Shown here: positions 8,383 through 16,888 of the stretch, piece by piece
Layout of the letters: the number at the start of each line of letters is the position of its first letter
Position numbering within the stretch: position 1 is the stretch's first letter
Assembly (NCBI RefSeq): GCF_003635165.1
Contig: NZ_ML058619.1
Span: 124,001-188,000, forward strand
DNA: 64,000 nucleotides
Direction of reading: 5' to 3'
From: Burkholderia sp. Nafp2/4-1b
Lineage (GTDB): Bacteria; Pseudomonadota; Gammaproteobacteria; Burkholderiales; Burkholderiaceae
Notes under the pieces: model-generated
Databases searched by the model: none
What the model saw: only the letters and a program-made list of their open reading frames with translations
Told to the model about the DNA's origin: nothing
Translations under genes and position numbers: made by a program

Positions 8383-10038
8383 CTACACGCCCGATAAAGC
8401 CGTAATGGCTTCCCGGCTTCCGACCCGTTCCCGAAGCCGGAATTTCTGGATCTTTCCCGTGCCGGTCTTGGGCAATACTCCGTAGACGACGCGCACGGGG
8501 CATTTGTAATGGGCAAGCCGTTCTCGGCAAAAGCGGATGATCTCGGCTTCGTCCGGCACCGCGGCGCCGGGCTTCAACTCGATGAACGCGCACGGCGATT
8601 CGCCCCATTTGGCATCGGGCTGAGCGACTACAGCCGCGATCAGAACCGCCGGATGCCGATGAAGAACGTCTTCGACCTCGACCGAAGAAATGTTCTCTCC
8701 GCCCGAGATGATGACGTCCTTCGAGCGATCGGTGATCTGGATATAGCCGTCCGGGTGCACTACGGCAACGTCGCCCGTATGGAACCACCCATCGCTGAAC
8801 GCAGCCGCCGTAGCGGCCTCGTTCTTGAGGTAACCCTTCATCACGACATTGCCGCGGATCAGCAGTTCGCCTTGCGTCTGGCCATCCCAGGGCACGGGCG
8901 CACCGCTTCCCTGATCCGCGACCCGAAGCCCCTCCAGGCCCGCCGCGCGACTTCCCTGTCTCGCCATGAGACGCGCCTTGTCGTCCGACGACAGGCCGTG
9001 CCAGGCGGGCTCGACGAAGCAGCTCACGGGCGTACCCGACGCTTCGGTGATGCCGTAGACGTGCTCGACTTCAAAGCCCATTTCCGACACTGCCTTCAGT
9101 ACGGCAGCAGGTGGAGGCGAACCCGCCGTTCGCACACGGACCGTATGCGGCACCGGCAAGCGCTCGGATTCGGGCGAACTGGCCAGCGATGCGAGCACGA
9201 TGGGTGCCGCGCAGAAGTGGTCGACACGGTGCCGCCGAACGGCCTCGAGGATGTTCGAAGCCGTCACCTTTCGCAGGCAAACATGCGTGCCCGCCGCCGC
9301 CGTGATGGCCCATGCGAAACACCACCCGTTCGCATGAAACAACGGAAGCGTCCAGAGGTATACCGGGCGACGCGGCATGCCCCAATCCGTCAGTTGAAGC
9401 ATGCTCATCAGATACGTGCCGCGGTGGCTCGGGACCACCCCTTTGGGATCGGCAGTGGTTCCGGACGTGTAGTTCAGCGCGATTGCATCCCACTCGTCCG
9501 ACGGCCAGACGCCGGGAAAATCGGGATCGCCTTCGGCCAGGAACGCCTCGTACTCGATTTCCCCGATCGGATCTCCCGACGTCGCCTCGATATCGGCGAT
9601 ATCAATGATCAGCGGCTTGTTCTCGAGCTGTTCAAGCGCGCTTGCCGCCAACGACGAAAACTCGCGGTCCACCAGCAGGATCTTGCACTCGCCATGACGC
9701 AGGATGAACCGGACACCATCCGCATCGAGCCGGCAGTTGATCGCATTGAGAACGGCCCCGGACAACGGCACCCCGTGATGCGCTTCGACCATCGCCGGTG
9801 TGTTCGGTGCAAGGATGGATACCGTGTCTCCACGCGTGATCCCGCGCTTGACCAGCGCGCTGGCAAGACGACGACATCGCGCCCTCGTCTCCCGCCAGGA
9901 CTGCGTCGATTCTCCATGAATGATGGCGGTGTGATCGGGATACTGGTCCGCGCATCTGTCGAGAAAGCGAAGCGGTGTGAGGGGCACGTAATTGGCCTGC
10001 GTTCGATCCAGCCCTTTTCCATAGATGCTTTCGCTCAT
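8383..10038 (-). CDS. AMP-binding acyl-CoA synthetase
   Basis: A 551-aa adenylate-forming acyl-CoA ligase that activates a carboxylic acid with ATP and CoA. Visible motifs, in order, are the P-loop-like YTSGTTADPKGV, LPLFHANGW, YGITEASG, GWFHTGDVAVVHPDGYIQI followed by DRSKDVIISGGENIS, and the C-terminal catalytic-Lys motif TGTGKIQKFRLRE. The set is complete, so the enzyme should be active. The overall pattern resembles medium/long-chain fatty-acid or 3-(methylthio)propionyl-CoA ligases. I chose MSESIYGKG as start because GGAGACGCGAAA precedes it; an in-frame ATG lies 8 codons upstream. It is divergent from the nitroreductase gene and shares a regulatory region with a palindrome. Confidence 0.92.
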   Translation of the reverse strand: MSESIYGKGLDRTQANYVPLTPLRFLDRCADQYPDHTAIIHGESTQSWRETRARCRRLASALVKRGITRGDTVSILAPNTPAMVEAHHGVPLSGAVLNAINCRLDADGVRFILRHGECKILLVDREFSSLAASALEQLENKPLIIDIADIEATSGDPIGEIEYEAFLAEGDPDFPGVWPSDEWDAIALNYTSGTTADPKGVVPSHRGTYLMSMLQLTDWGMPRRPVYLWTLPLFHANGWCFAWAITAAAGTHVCLRKVTASNILEAVRRHRVDHFCAAPIVLASLASSPESERLPVPHTVRVRTAGSPPPAAVLKAVSEMGFEVEHVYGITEASGTPVSCFVEPAWHGLSSDDKARLMARQGSRAAGLEGLRVADQGSGAPVPWDGQTQGELLIRGNVVMKGYLKNEAATAAAFSDGWFHTGDVAVVHPDGYIQITDRSKDVIISGGENISSVEVEDVLHRHPAVLIAAVVAQPDAKWGESPCAFIELKPGAAVPDEAEIIRFCRERLAHYKCPVRVVYGVLPKTGTGKIQKFRLRERVGSREAITALSGV

Positions 10039-10189
10039 TTTCGCGTCTCCTAATCGGTTCATGAATGCTCGCCCTTGGACGCATCCCGTCCTTTCTTCTA
10101 CAGCAGTCTAGAGAAGGTTCGGTGCGCGAATTGTCACCCCCGAGACATTCCCGCCGACCATGCGGATTTCACCGAAGCGAAACGCCGAT

Positions 10190-10205
10190 TGTCTTGTGCA
10201 AGACA
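10190..10205. promoter_or_regulatory. 16-bp palindrome between the acyl-CoA ligase and nitroreductase genes
   Basis: TGTCTTG-TG-CAAGACA has 7-bp arms with a 2-bp centre, extended imperfectly to CGCC...GGCG on both sides. Its position is 73 bp upstream of the nitroreductase start in a divergent promoter region. The form suits a TetR-, MarR- or GntR-type dimer; the TetR encoded at 12620-13297 is the nearest candidate. Confidence 0.6.
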
Positions 10206-10278
10206 TTGGCGTTGCGCGTAGATGGCTACTCTCGTCGTGTGGATGTGCGGTTCGCACGATTCGATAGCGAGGTCGTAG

Positions 10279-11001
10279 ATGGAACGAGTAGCAGCACCAC
10301 CGGATGAACTCTCCGCGATCCGGTCGGCGGTTGAATGGGCAATCGCGACGCGACGCAGCGTAAGAGCCTATCTGCCGACGCCAGTACCCGAGGAGACCAT
10401 CAACGCAATTCTTGACGTGGCCCGCTATGCGGCGACCGGCGTGAACATTCAACCGTGGAAAGTCCACGTCGTCACCGGCGCGGCTCGAGACCGCGTATGC
10501 AACGCGATCAAGAAAGTCGACGCCGATCCGTCGCTGGCAGACATGCACGCCGACGAGTGGAACTACTACCCGAACGAGTGGGTTTCCCCCTACATCGACA
10601 GACGGCGCGCGCTCGGATGGACGCTATATGGGCTGCTCGGCATCCGGAAGGAAGATAAACCGAGGATGCGCGAACAGCACGGGCGCAACTACCAATTCTT
10701 CGATGCGCCCGTCGGGCTGTTCTTCACCATCGACCGCGTGATGCAGCAGGGCAGCCTGCTCGACTACGGCATGTTCCTGCAGAACATCATGATCGTCGCG
10801 CGCACCTACGGTATCAGCACGTGCCCGCAAGCCGCGTTCATGAAGTATCACAAGATCGTCGAGAAGGAACTGGGCCTCGGGTCCGAAGAAATGTTCCTGA
10901 TCGGAATGAGCGTGGGCTACGCGGACGAAAGCCGTATTGAAAACGCGCTTGTCTCCGAAAGAGCGCCTTGTTCCTCGTTCACCGTCCACCACACCACCTG
11001 A
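10279..11001 (+). CDS. Nitroreductase-family FMN oxidoreductase
   Basis: A 240-aa nitroreductase. The FMN-binding start is ATRRSVRAY near residue 24, followed by ARYAATGVNIQPWKVHVVTG with the conserved Asn/Gln-Pro-Trp block. The mid region is PVGLFFTIDRVM, DYGMFLQNIMIVAR and GISTCPQAAF, and the C-terminal motif is EEMFLIGMSVGYAD. Architecture and order match the NfnB/PnbA-like branch, where some members reduce nitrobenzoates. Substrate is inferred only loosely from the following gene, an aromatic-acid-type importer 64 bp downstream on the same strand. GAGG precedes the ATG. Confidence 0.9.
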   Translation: MERVAAPPDELSAIRSAVEWAIATRRSVRAYLPTPVPEETINAILDVARYAATGVNIQPWKVHVVTGAARDRVCNAIKKVDADPSLADMHADEWNYYPNEWVSPYIDRRRALGWTLYGLLGIRKEDKPRMREQHGRNYQFFDAPVGLFFTIDRVMQQGSLLDYGMFLQNIMIVARTYGISTCPQAAFMKYHKIVEKELGLGSEEMFLIGMSVGYADESRIENALVSERAPCSSFTVHHTT

Positions 11002-11065
11002 GTCCGCCGACAGAGCGGGCGTCGCTTGCAGCACCCACGCTATCCACAAGGAAATGGAGGAGACA

Positions 11066-12433
11066 ATGAGCAACGAAATCGATGTCCAGAAGGTTGTACA
11101 AGGTGCAAGATTCTCCCGCTTTCACGGCTTGATCCTGTTCTGGTGTGTCCTGATCCTGGTGCTCGATGGCTACGATCTCGCCGTCGTTGGCGCGGCGCTG
11201 CCATCGATCATGAAAGATATGGGCGTCAACGCGGCAAAGGCCGGCTTCATGGCGAGTTCGGCACTGTTCGGCATGATGTTCGGCGCCATGTACCTCGGAA
11301 CGCTGGCCGACAAGATCGGTCGACCCGTTTCCATCTGTGCATGCATCGGGCTGTTCAGCGCATTTACCGCTGCAGCCGGTCTTACGCACGATCCCGTGTC
11401 GTTCAGCATCACGCGGTTCATGGCCGGCCTTGGAATCGGCGGCGTCCTTCCGATCGTCACCGCGCAGATGGGCGAGTTCGCACCGCGTGCCATCCGGGCG
11501 CGCCTCGTCACGATCGTGTTCGCCGGCTATTCGATCGGCGGGATTCTCGTCGCGCTGACAGGCAGGCAGATGATCGAATCCTATGGCTGGCAATCGGTCT
11601 TCTTTCTCGCGGGGACACCGGTGCTGCTCATACCGTTCATCCTGATGACGATGCCCGATTCCGTCGCATTCCTGGTACGGAAAAATCGTGCCGGGAAGAT
11701 TGAAGCGATCATCCGGAAGATCGCCCCGCACGTGCGGCTTCAACCCGGCGACCGTTTCGTCATGCCGCAGCAGGCAATGGGCAGCACGCCCGTGGCGAGC
11801 CTGTTCCGCGATGGCCGAGGATTCAGCACGGTCATGATCTGGATCGCGTTCTTCATGGGTCTCTTCATGGTGTACGCGCTGAGCTCCTGGCTGACGAAAC
11901 TCATGGCAATGTCGGGCTACAGCCTGGGATCGGCATTGACGTTCGTACTCGTCTTCAATGTCGGCGCGGTCGTGGGCGCGATCGGCGGAGGGTGGCTGGG
12001 CGACAAGTACAACATCAAGTACGTGCTGGTGGCGTTCTACGCCGCGGGAGCCGTTTCGCTGGCGTTGATGGGATACGCCAGGTCCACGGAACTGCTGTTC
12101 CTGATCGTGTTCGTGGTCGGCGGCTCGACGCTCGGCACCCAGCTCCTGGCGTACGCGTATGCCGGAGAGTTCTACCCCGCGGTGATCCGGTCGACTGGCG
12201 TGGGGTTCGCGTCCGGTGTCGGTCGCCTTGGCGCGATTGCCGCGCCCGTGCTGATCGGCTTGCTGGTCACGATGCGCCTGCCTCTCGAACAGAATTTCCT
12301 GGCGATCGCGATTGCCGGCGCGCTGGGTACCCTCGCGGTCACGATGATCGACCATCGCCGCAGCGCAGTATCGCGGCACGACATGGACGCGGCCCCCGCG
12401 CGCGTCGATGCCTCGTCGTCCGCCAGCAGCTAG
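11066..12433 (+). CDS. MFS transporter, aromatic acid:H+ symporter (AAHS) type
   Basis: A 455-aa, 12-helix major facilitator. TM1 carries the DGYDLAVVG signature (an AAHS hallmark, as in BenK, PcaK and MhpT), loop 2-3 carries GTLADKIGRP, and the second half repeats it as GGGWLGDKYN. It most likely imports an aromatic or related organic acid with protons. The start was put at the ATG of MSNEID because GGAGG lies 5 bases upstream; a second ATG 12 bases earlier would sit on that ribosome-binding site. It is 64 bp downstream of the nitroreductase, suggesting uptake followed by reduction. Benzoate is a possible substrate given the ben operon nearby, but this is unproven. Confidence 0.92.
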   Translation: MSNEIDVQKVVQGARFSRFHGLILFWCVLILVLDGYDLAVVGAALPSIMKDMGVNAAKAGFMASSALFGMMFGAMYLGTLADKIGRPVSICACIGLFSAFTAAAGLTHDPVSFSITRFMAGLGIGGVLPIVTAQMGEFAPRAIRARLVTIVFAGYSIGGILVALTGRQMIESYGWQSVFFLAGTPVLLIPFILMTMPDSVAFLVRKNRAGKIEAIIRKIAPHVRLQPGDRFVMPQQAMGSTPVASLFRDGRGFSTVMIWIAFFMGLFMVYALSSWLTKLMAMSGYSLGSALTFVLVFNVGAVVGAIGGGWLGDKYNIKYVLVAFYAAGAVSLALMGYARSTELLFLIVFVVGGSTLGTQLLAYAYAGEFYPAVIRSTGVGFASGVGRLGAIAAPVLIGLLVTMRLPLEQNFLAIAIAGALGTLAVTMIDHRRSAVSRHDMDAAPARVDASSSASS

Positions 12434-12619
12434 GCGGCTCATTTCCCGCTCGGCCCGGTCGAAGCTGGTTGCGGCTCGCGCTCACGCCGACGTTGCAGGA
12501 ACGCCGGCGCGGGAGGCGCCGCGCGGGCAGCCGAAGGCTGGGTGCGTGCCGGGCTCCCCGCAGGAGATGCCGACGCACCGCGCGCCGCCCGTGCAGACGA
12601 TGTCGCCATCACGCAGTCG

Positions 12620-13297
12620 TTACTGGCTTACTGGCAATACCGGAGCGCCGGACACACCACGCAAGCAAAACGTGATGATGGCCGTCACGTGGGCGCTGGC
12701 CTGCTCGGCATCGGGCGCGGCGCTGCCGGTGAGCGGGACGACCAGTCCCTCGAACAGGCACCCGACAATGCAATCCGCCGAAGCCATCGCATCCTGTGCC
12801 GGGAACTCCCCGTTTGCCATCCCCTGCTCGATGATCGTCTTGAATACCCTCGCCAGCGCTCTGTGAAAGGTCAGGCGCATTGCCTCGACATCGGGCTCGA
12901 CAGGTTCGGCGACCAAGGAATAGGCCAGGCGCCGCCCCCGCAACGCGCGGTTGGCGAACGTCCAGACGGCGGCACCGAGACGCTCCGCCGCCGTGCCGTC
13001 GCGCATGGCGATGCCGGCGACAACATCGACTTCACGCTGTGCCGTCGTCCTGACCACCTCGACCATCAGATCCGTCTTCGATGCGAAATAGCGGTACAGC
13101 GTGCCGATCGCGATTCCAGCGACTTCCGCGATCGCAGATATCTGCGCGTCGCGAAACCCCACTTCCGCAACCAGATCGCGTGCGGCCTTCACGATCAACG
13201 GATGCTTGTCGGCGCCTCTACGGCGAACGCGAACACGCGCCGGACCAACTGGAATTTCCATTTCATTTACCGTCACATCCGAAGCACGCGCAGGCAT
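12620..13297 (-). CDS. TetR/AcrR-family transcriptional regulator
   Basis: A TetR-type repressor of about 225 aa. The N-terminal DNA-binding segment is clear (LIVKAARDLVAEVGFRDAQ, then IAEVAGIAIGTLYRYFASKTDLM). The C-terminal ligand domain lacks motifs that identify the ligand. Start choice is weak: MPARAS at 13297 or MEIPVG at 13261, neither with a good ribosome-binding site; the longer frame to 13423 runs through an inverted repeat and looks non-coding. It is convergent with the MFS gene and divergent from the Crp/Fnr-type regulator. It is the best local candidate for the palindrome at 10190. Confidence 0.88.
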   Translation of the reverse strand: MPARASDVTVNEMEIPVGPARVRVRRRGADKHPLIVKAARDLVAEVGFRDAQISAIAEVAGIAIGTLYRYFASKTDLMVEVVRTTAQREVDVVAGIAMRDGTAAERLGAAVWTFANRALRGRRLAYSLVAEPVEPDVEAMRLTFHRALARVFKTIIEQGMANGEFPAQDAMASADCIVGCLFEGLVVPLTGSAAPDAEQASAHVTAIITFCLRGVSGAPVLPVSQ

Positions 13298-13319
13298 CCC
13301 GCCGTGCTTGACTGCACCA

Positions 13320-13353
13320 CAACGATCGCAAACGTCGAATCGTCCGATCGTTG
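13320..13353. promoter_or_regulatory. Inverted repeat upstream of the TetR gene
   Basis: CAACGATCG (13320-13328) and CGATCGTTG (13345-13353) are perfect 9-bp arms separated by 16 bp, 23 bp upstream of the proposed TetR start. It could be an autoregulatory operator with two half-sites on adjacent helical turns. Confidence 0.45.
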
Positions 13354-13441
13354 GCTCCCTGTACGTTTCGAATGATACGCCTGCGGGAAAGATCGGGCAT
13401 GGGTTCGCAATCTGCCGGTACAAACACCTAGCGCCCGCGTC

Positions 13442-13470
13442 TTGACAGTGGGCATACCGGAACCTACTCT
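13442..13470 (+). promoter_or_regulatory. Candidate sigma-70 promoter for the Crp/Fnr-type gene
   Basis: TTGACA at 13442-13447 is followed after 17 bp by TACTCT at 13465-13470, in an AT-rich patch. It lies between the divergent TetR and Crp/Fnr-type genes; apart from this and the inverted repeat, 13298-13602 holds nothing else I can identify. Confidence 0.4.
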
Positions 13471-13602
13471 TAAGTGAATCTTAATTCTATTTAACAGATC
13501 GAGCGGCACCTCCGAATTTTCCCGAACGGCACACCGACCCGTCTCCACGTGATGCGTTGCGTCGGGAGCCCTCACGCCAACGGCACGCTACTGTTCCGAC
13601 CG

Positions 13603-14421
13603 ATGAACCAACTTTGTGGCATGCAAACCATCGACGCAACGCGGGAAGCGGTGCCTCCGCCCACGGAGATGGCACACCCCGGCAACCGCGCAGATCCCGG
13701 CGTCCGAAACCATGACGACGGTGGCGGCAACCCGGCAGGCCTCACCGTCGACGCGTTTCTGGCGCGCTGCTCCTGGTACGTCAATCTGACCGATGGCCAA
13801 AGGGAGATGGTCAAGCGCGATTGCTTCGACCGGTCCTACGCGCCCGGTGCGATCGCTTGCCACCGGGGTGACGCCGTGGACCATTGGCTGGGCGTAATCG
13901 AAGGCATCGTCAAAGTCGATACCGCGTCGAAAAAAGGCCGTGTCGTCACGTTCGCGGGCATCCCGGCCGGCTCGTGGTTCGGGGAAGGCAGCGTGCTGAA
14001 GGACGAACCTCGCGCGTACTCCGTCACCGCGGTCCGTGACAGCCGGTTGGCCTTCATGCCTCGTGCGACGTTCTTCCGGCTCCTGGAGAACAGCCATACG
14101 TTCAGCCGCTATGTGATCGACCAGCTCAACGCCCGATGCGGCTACTACATCGGTCTGGTTCAGAACTTGCGGATACAGGAGGCGCCCGCCCGCGTCGCGT
14201 TTTGCCTGACCGAGCTTTTCAACCGCCAGTTGCATCCTGCCACGGCGATGACGCTCGGCTTCTCGCAGGAAGAGATCGGCAGGCTTTCGGGGCTCTCCCG
14301 CCAGAATGCCAATCGCGCGCTGCGCACGTTGGCCGATGCAGGCCTCATCCTCGCCGAATACGGCGCGGTGCATATCCTGGATCTCGAGGGGCTGAGGGAA
14401 TTCGCGCATTCGGAGGATTGA
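13603..14421 (+). CDS. Crp/Fnr-family transcriptional regulator
   Basis: A cyclic-nucleotide-binding-fold regulator of about 272 aa. The beta-barrel domain spans residues about 60-170 (YAPGAIACHRGDAVDHWLGV, GIPAGSWFGEGSVLKDEPRA). The C-terminal Crp-type helix-turn-helix is MTLGFSQEEIGRLSGLSRQ followed by NANRALRTLADAGLI. The cAMP-contacting Arg-Ser pair of true Crp is not present in the pocket (DEPRAYSVTAV), and no FNR cysteine cluster is visible, so the signal is unclear. Several starts are possible (GTG 13549, ATG 13552, 13603, 13621, 13669), none with a convincing ribosome-binding site. It is convergent with the ben/cat operon. Confidence 0.88.
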   Translation: MNQLCGMQTIDATREAVPPPTEMAHPGNRADPGVRNHDDGGGNPAGLTVDAFLARCSWYVNLTDGQREMVKRDCFDRSYAPGAIACHRGDAVDHWLGVIEGIVKVDTASKKGRVVTFAGIPAGSWFGEGSVLKDEPRAYSVTAVRDSRLAFMPRATFFRLLENSHTFSRYVIDQLNARCGYYIGLVQNLRIQEAPARVAFCLTELFNRQLHPATAMTLGFSQEEIGRLSGLSRQNANRALRTLADAGLILAEYGAVHILDLEGLREFAHSED

Positions 14422-14540
14422 ATCCGCGCACCTGGCAGGTACGGATGGCTCGGCCGGCAATGAAGGCGAACTTCGGGTCGGTAGAATCGGCTTCGGCAGG
14501 ACTGCGATGTTCTTTCGCTATTCGGGCCCTGCCGCCATCT

Positions 14541-14933
14541 CTATCGCACCGCCACCGCCTTGATCTCGACGATGTAGCCCGGCGAGCCGCCGAGCATGTG
14601 CGCGCCGACCGCGGTCCATGCCGGCCGCGGATGCGCATGGAAATACCGATCGCGCACCTGCATGAACAGCGGCAGGTCACGCATGTCGGTATGGAACGTC
14701 GTCAGGTCGACCACGTCGTCGAGCGACGCGCCGCCCGCTTCGAGCACGCGCTTCAGGTTCTCGAACGCCTGCACGATCTGTGCTTCTCTATCCTCGACCA
14801 GTTCCATCTCCGCGTCGCGGCCGATCTGGCCGGATACGTACACGGTATCGCCGACCTTGATCGCCGGCGCATAGCCGATCTTCTCGTACACCGCTTCCAT
14901 TCCCGCCGGAATGATCGCTTCGCGTTTGCTCAT
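14541..14933 (-). CDS. RidA/YjgF-family protein
   Basis: A 130-aa RidA-superfamily protein. The core signature is GDTVYVSGQIGRDAEMELVE in the first half and, near the C-terminus, RPAWTAVGAHMLGG followed by VEIKAVAVR. The Arg that binds the substrate carboxylate in RidA deaminases appears shifted or absent in this last motif (family form R-x-x-V/A near GxxLxxxxxxVEIE), so it may be an Rid4-7-type paralogue rather than a housekeeping imine deaminase. GGAG precedes the ATG. It is the last gene of the cat-ben operon, 120 bp after benD, so it may handle a reactive intermediate or by-product of that pathway. Confidence 0.9.
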   Translation of the reverse strand: MSKREAIIPAGMEAVYEKIGYAPAIKVGDTVYVSGQIGRDAEMELVEDREAQIVQAFENLKRVLEAGGASLDDVVDLTTFHTDMRDLPLFMQVRDRYFHAHPRPAWTAVGAHMLGGSPGYIVEIKAVAVR

Positions 14934-15053
14934 GAGGGTCTCCGTGGCCGGGCTCGTTGCACCGGCCGGTTGTTTGTTTGATGATCGTTACGCGGCCGCC
15001 CGGTCGCGGCGCCCGCATGCCAGAAGAATCACGCAGCCCGCCCCGCGTGCAAC

Positions 15054-15830
15054 TCAACCCGTATCGCCGCCCGCGACCGGCAGCACCGTGCCGGTGATAT
15101 AGCTCGCTTCATCCGACGCAAGAAACAGGATCGGCGCGATCTGCTCGTCGAGCGTGCCGTAGCGCTTGAAGTACGTCGACTCCGTCACCTGCCGCACCGC
15201 TTCGGCCATCCACGCCTGTTCCTGCGCGTTGTCGCCGGCCGCATTGCGCGGCACGCGGCGCGGCGGCGCCGTGGTGCCGCCGGGCGCGGTCGCGACCACG
15301 CGGATGTTGTGCTCCGCGTATTCCATCGCGAGCGCCGACGTCAGCGCATTGACGCCGCCCTTCGCCGCCGAGTACGGCACGCGACGAATCCCGCGCGTCG
15401 CGTTCGACGACACGTTGACGATCGTGCCGCCACCCGCGGCCAGCAAGTGCGGCAGCACCGCGTGGCAGCTGTAGAGCGTCGGCATCAGCGAGCGGCGGAT
15501 TTCCGCGTCGATCTGCTCGGGCTCGAACTCGGCGAACGGCCGCATCCGGATCGCGCCGCCGACGCCGTTGATCAGCACGTCGATCCGGCCGAACGTCGCG
15601 ACCGCGCACGCCATCGCCGCGCGCGCGCCGTCGTAGGTCTCGAGATCGGCGACGAAGCCGGCCGTATTGCCGCCCGGCGCTTCGGCCGCCACCTCGGCGA
15701 CGAAGTCCGCGCGATCGACGAACAGCACCCTGCCGCCCTCGGCCGCCGCGCGCAGCGCGACGCCGCGACCGATGCCCTGCGCCGCGCCGGTAACGACGAC
15801 GACCTTTCCGGAGAATCGTTCCATGGTCAT
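15054..15830 (-). CDS. benD: Benzoate cis-diol dehydrogenase
   Basis: A 258-aa SDR that oxidises and decarboxylates benzoate 1,2-dihydrodiol (1,6-dihydroxycyclohexa-2,4-diene-1-carboxylate) to catechol with NAD+. The sequence shows TGAAQGIGRG, then NGVGG in place of NNAG as in other BenD/XylL proteins, NVSSNA, and YSAAKGG as the catalytic Tyr-Lys pair. The C-terminal residues LPVAGGDTG are also typical of the family. The ATG (MTMERF) overlaps the benC stop by 4 bases, so translation is coupled. Position right after benABC makes the assignment secure. Confidence 0.95.
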   Translation of the reverse strand: MTMERFSGKVVVVTGAAQGIGRGVALRAAAEGGRVLFVDRADFVAEVAAEAPGGNTAGFVADLETYDGARAAMACAVATFGRIDVLINGVGGAIRMRPFAEFEPEQIDAEIRRSLMPTLYSCHAVLPHLLAAGGGTIVNVSSNATRGIRRVPYSAAKGGVNALTSALAMEYAEHNIRVVATAPGGTTAPPRRVPRNAAGDNAQEQAWMAEAVRQVTESTYFKRYGTLDEQIAPILFLASDEASYITGTVLPVAGGDTG

Positions 15831-16849
15831 GCCGCCTTTGCCGTCACGTTCGGCGTGAACTTCTCGTAGTGGAAGCTGTTGGGCTTCACGCCCTGGTCGT
15901 CGAAGTACTGGCGCACCGCATCGACCATCGGCGGCGGGCCGCACAGATACACATCCACGTCGCCGTCGTTCAGCGCATCGGCCGGAATGTGCTGCGTGAC
16001 CCAGCCCTTGCGTTCATGGCTCGATGCCGCATCGGCCACGACCGTCGCAAAGCTGAAGTTCGGCAGCTTCGCCGCATACGCTTCGATCGCGTCGACCAGC
16101 ACGAGGTCGAGATCTCGCGTCACGCCGTAGATCAGGTGGACCTTCTGCTGCGAACCGTTGCGCGCGAGCACTTCGAGCATCGACAGGAACGGCGCGAGGC
16201 CTGTGCCGCCCGCGAGGAACAGCAGCGGCCGCTCGACGTCGCGCAGGTAGAAGCTGCCGAGCGGCCCGTTCAATTCGAGCGTGTCGCCGGGTTTCGCGGA
16301 TGCGAGCCACGTGCTCATCACGCCGCCCGGAATCTTCTTGATCAGGAAGCCGACCTTCGTGTCGCCCGGCGCGGACGAGAACGAATACGACCGGTGCTGG
16401 CCGCTGCCCGGCACGCCGATGTTCACGTACTGGCCCGGCAGGAACACGGGTGCGGCCGCATCGACCTCGAGCTCGAGCACGATCGCCGCGTCGTTGTGCG
16501 GCTCGACCCGGGTCACGGTCGCGGCGAACGCGCTGTGGCCGGTCTTGCACGCGACCGACGACGTCGGCACCGCGATCACGCAGTCGCTCTCCGGCACCAT
16601 CTGGCACGTCAGCACGAGGCCGCCGTCCTTCTCGTCCTCGGTGAGCGCGTCGTCGATGTAGTCGTCGCCGAGATCGTAGGTGCCGCTTTCCGCGCGGCAC
16701 TTGCAGGTGCCGCACACGCCGTCGGAGCAGTCCATCGGCAGGTTGATCTTCGCGCGGAACGCGGCGTCGAGCACCTTCTCGCCGGCCTTGCAGTCGATGA
16801 AGCGGGTGACCCCGTCCTCGAAGTTCAGTGCAATCTTGTAGGTGGACAT
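15827..16849 (-). CDS. benC: Benzoate 1,2-dioxygenase electron-transfer reductase
   Basis: A 340-aa reductase that passes electrons from NADH through FAD and a plant-type [2Fe-2S] cluster to the BenAB oxygenase. The N-terminal ferredoxin domain has CSDGVCGTCKC plus a fourth Cys in LTCQMV. The FAD-binding motif RSYSFSS is near residue 155. The NAD-binding half starts with LFLAGGTGLAPFLSML and ends with YLCGPPPMV. Length and domain order match BenC/XylZ. The ATG is preceded by GGAGACGAGG, 39 bp after the benB stop. Confidence 0.97.
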   Translation of the reverse strand: MSTYKIALNFEDGVTRFIDCKAGEKVLDAAFRAKINLPMDCSDGVCGTCKCRAESGTYDLGDDYIDDALTEDEKDGGLVLTCQMVPESDCVIAVPTSSVACKTGHSAFAATVTRVEPHNDAAIVLELEVDAAAPVFLPGQYVNIGVPGSGQHRSYSFSSAPGDTKVGFLIKKIPGGVMSTWLASAKPGDTLELNGPLGSFYLRDVERPLLFLAGGTGLAPFLSMLEVLARNGSQQKVHLIYGVTRDLDLVLVDAIEAYAAKLPNFSFATVVADAASSHERKGWVTQHIPADALNDGDVDVYLCGPPPMVDAVRQYFDDQGVKPNSFHYEKFTPNVTAKAA

Positions 16850-16888
16850 GACCTCGTCTCCCTGTATTACGTGTCGAAACAATCGGCG

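Noticed and set aside
12434..12619. GC-rich gap between the MFS and TetR genes, with open frames in several phases
   Set aside because: No frame has a ribosome-binding site, a plausible start or a recognisable protein; it is a spacer between convergent genes.
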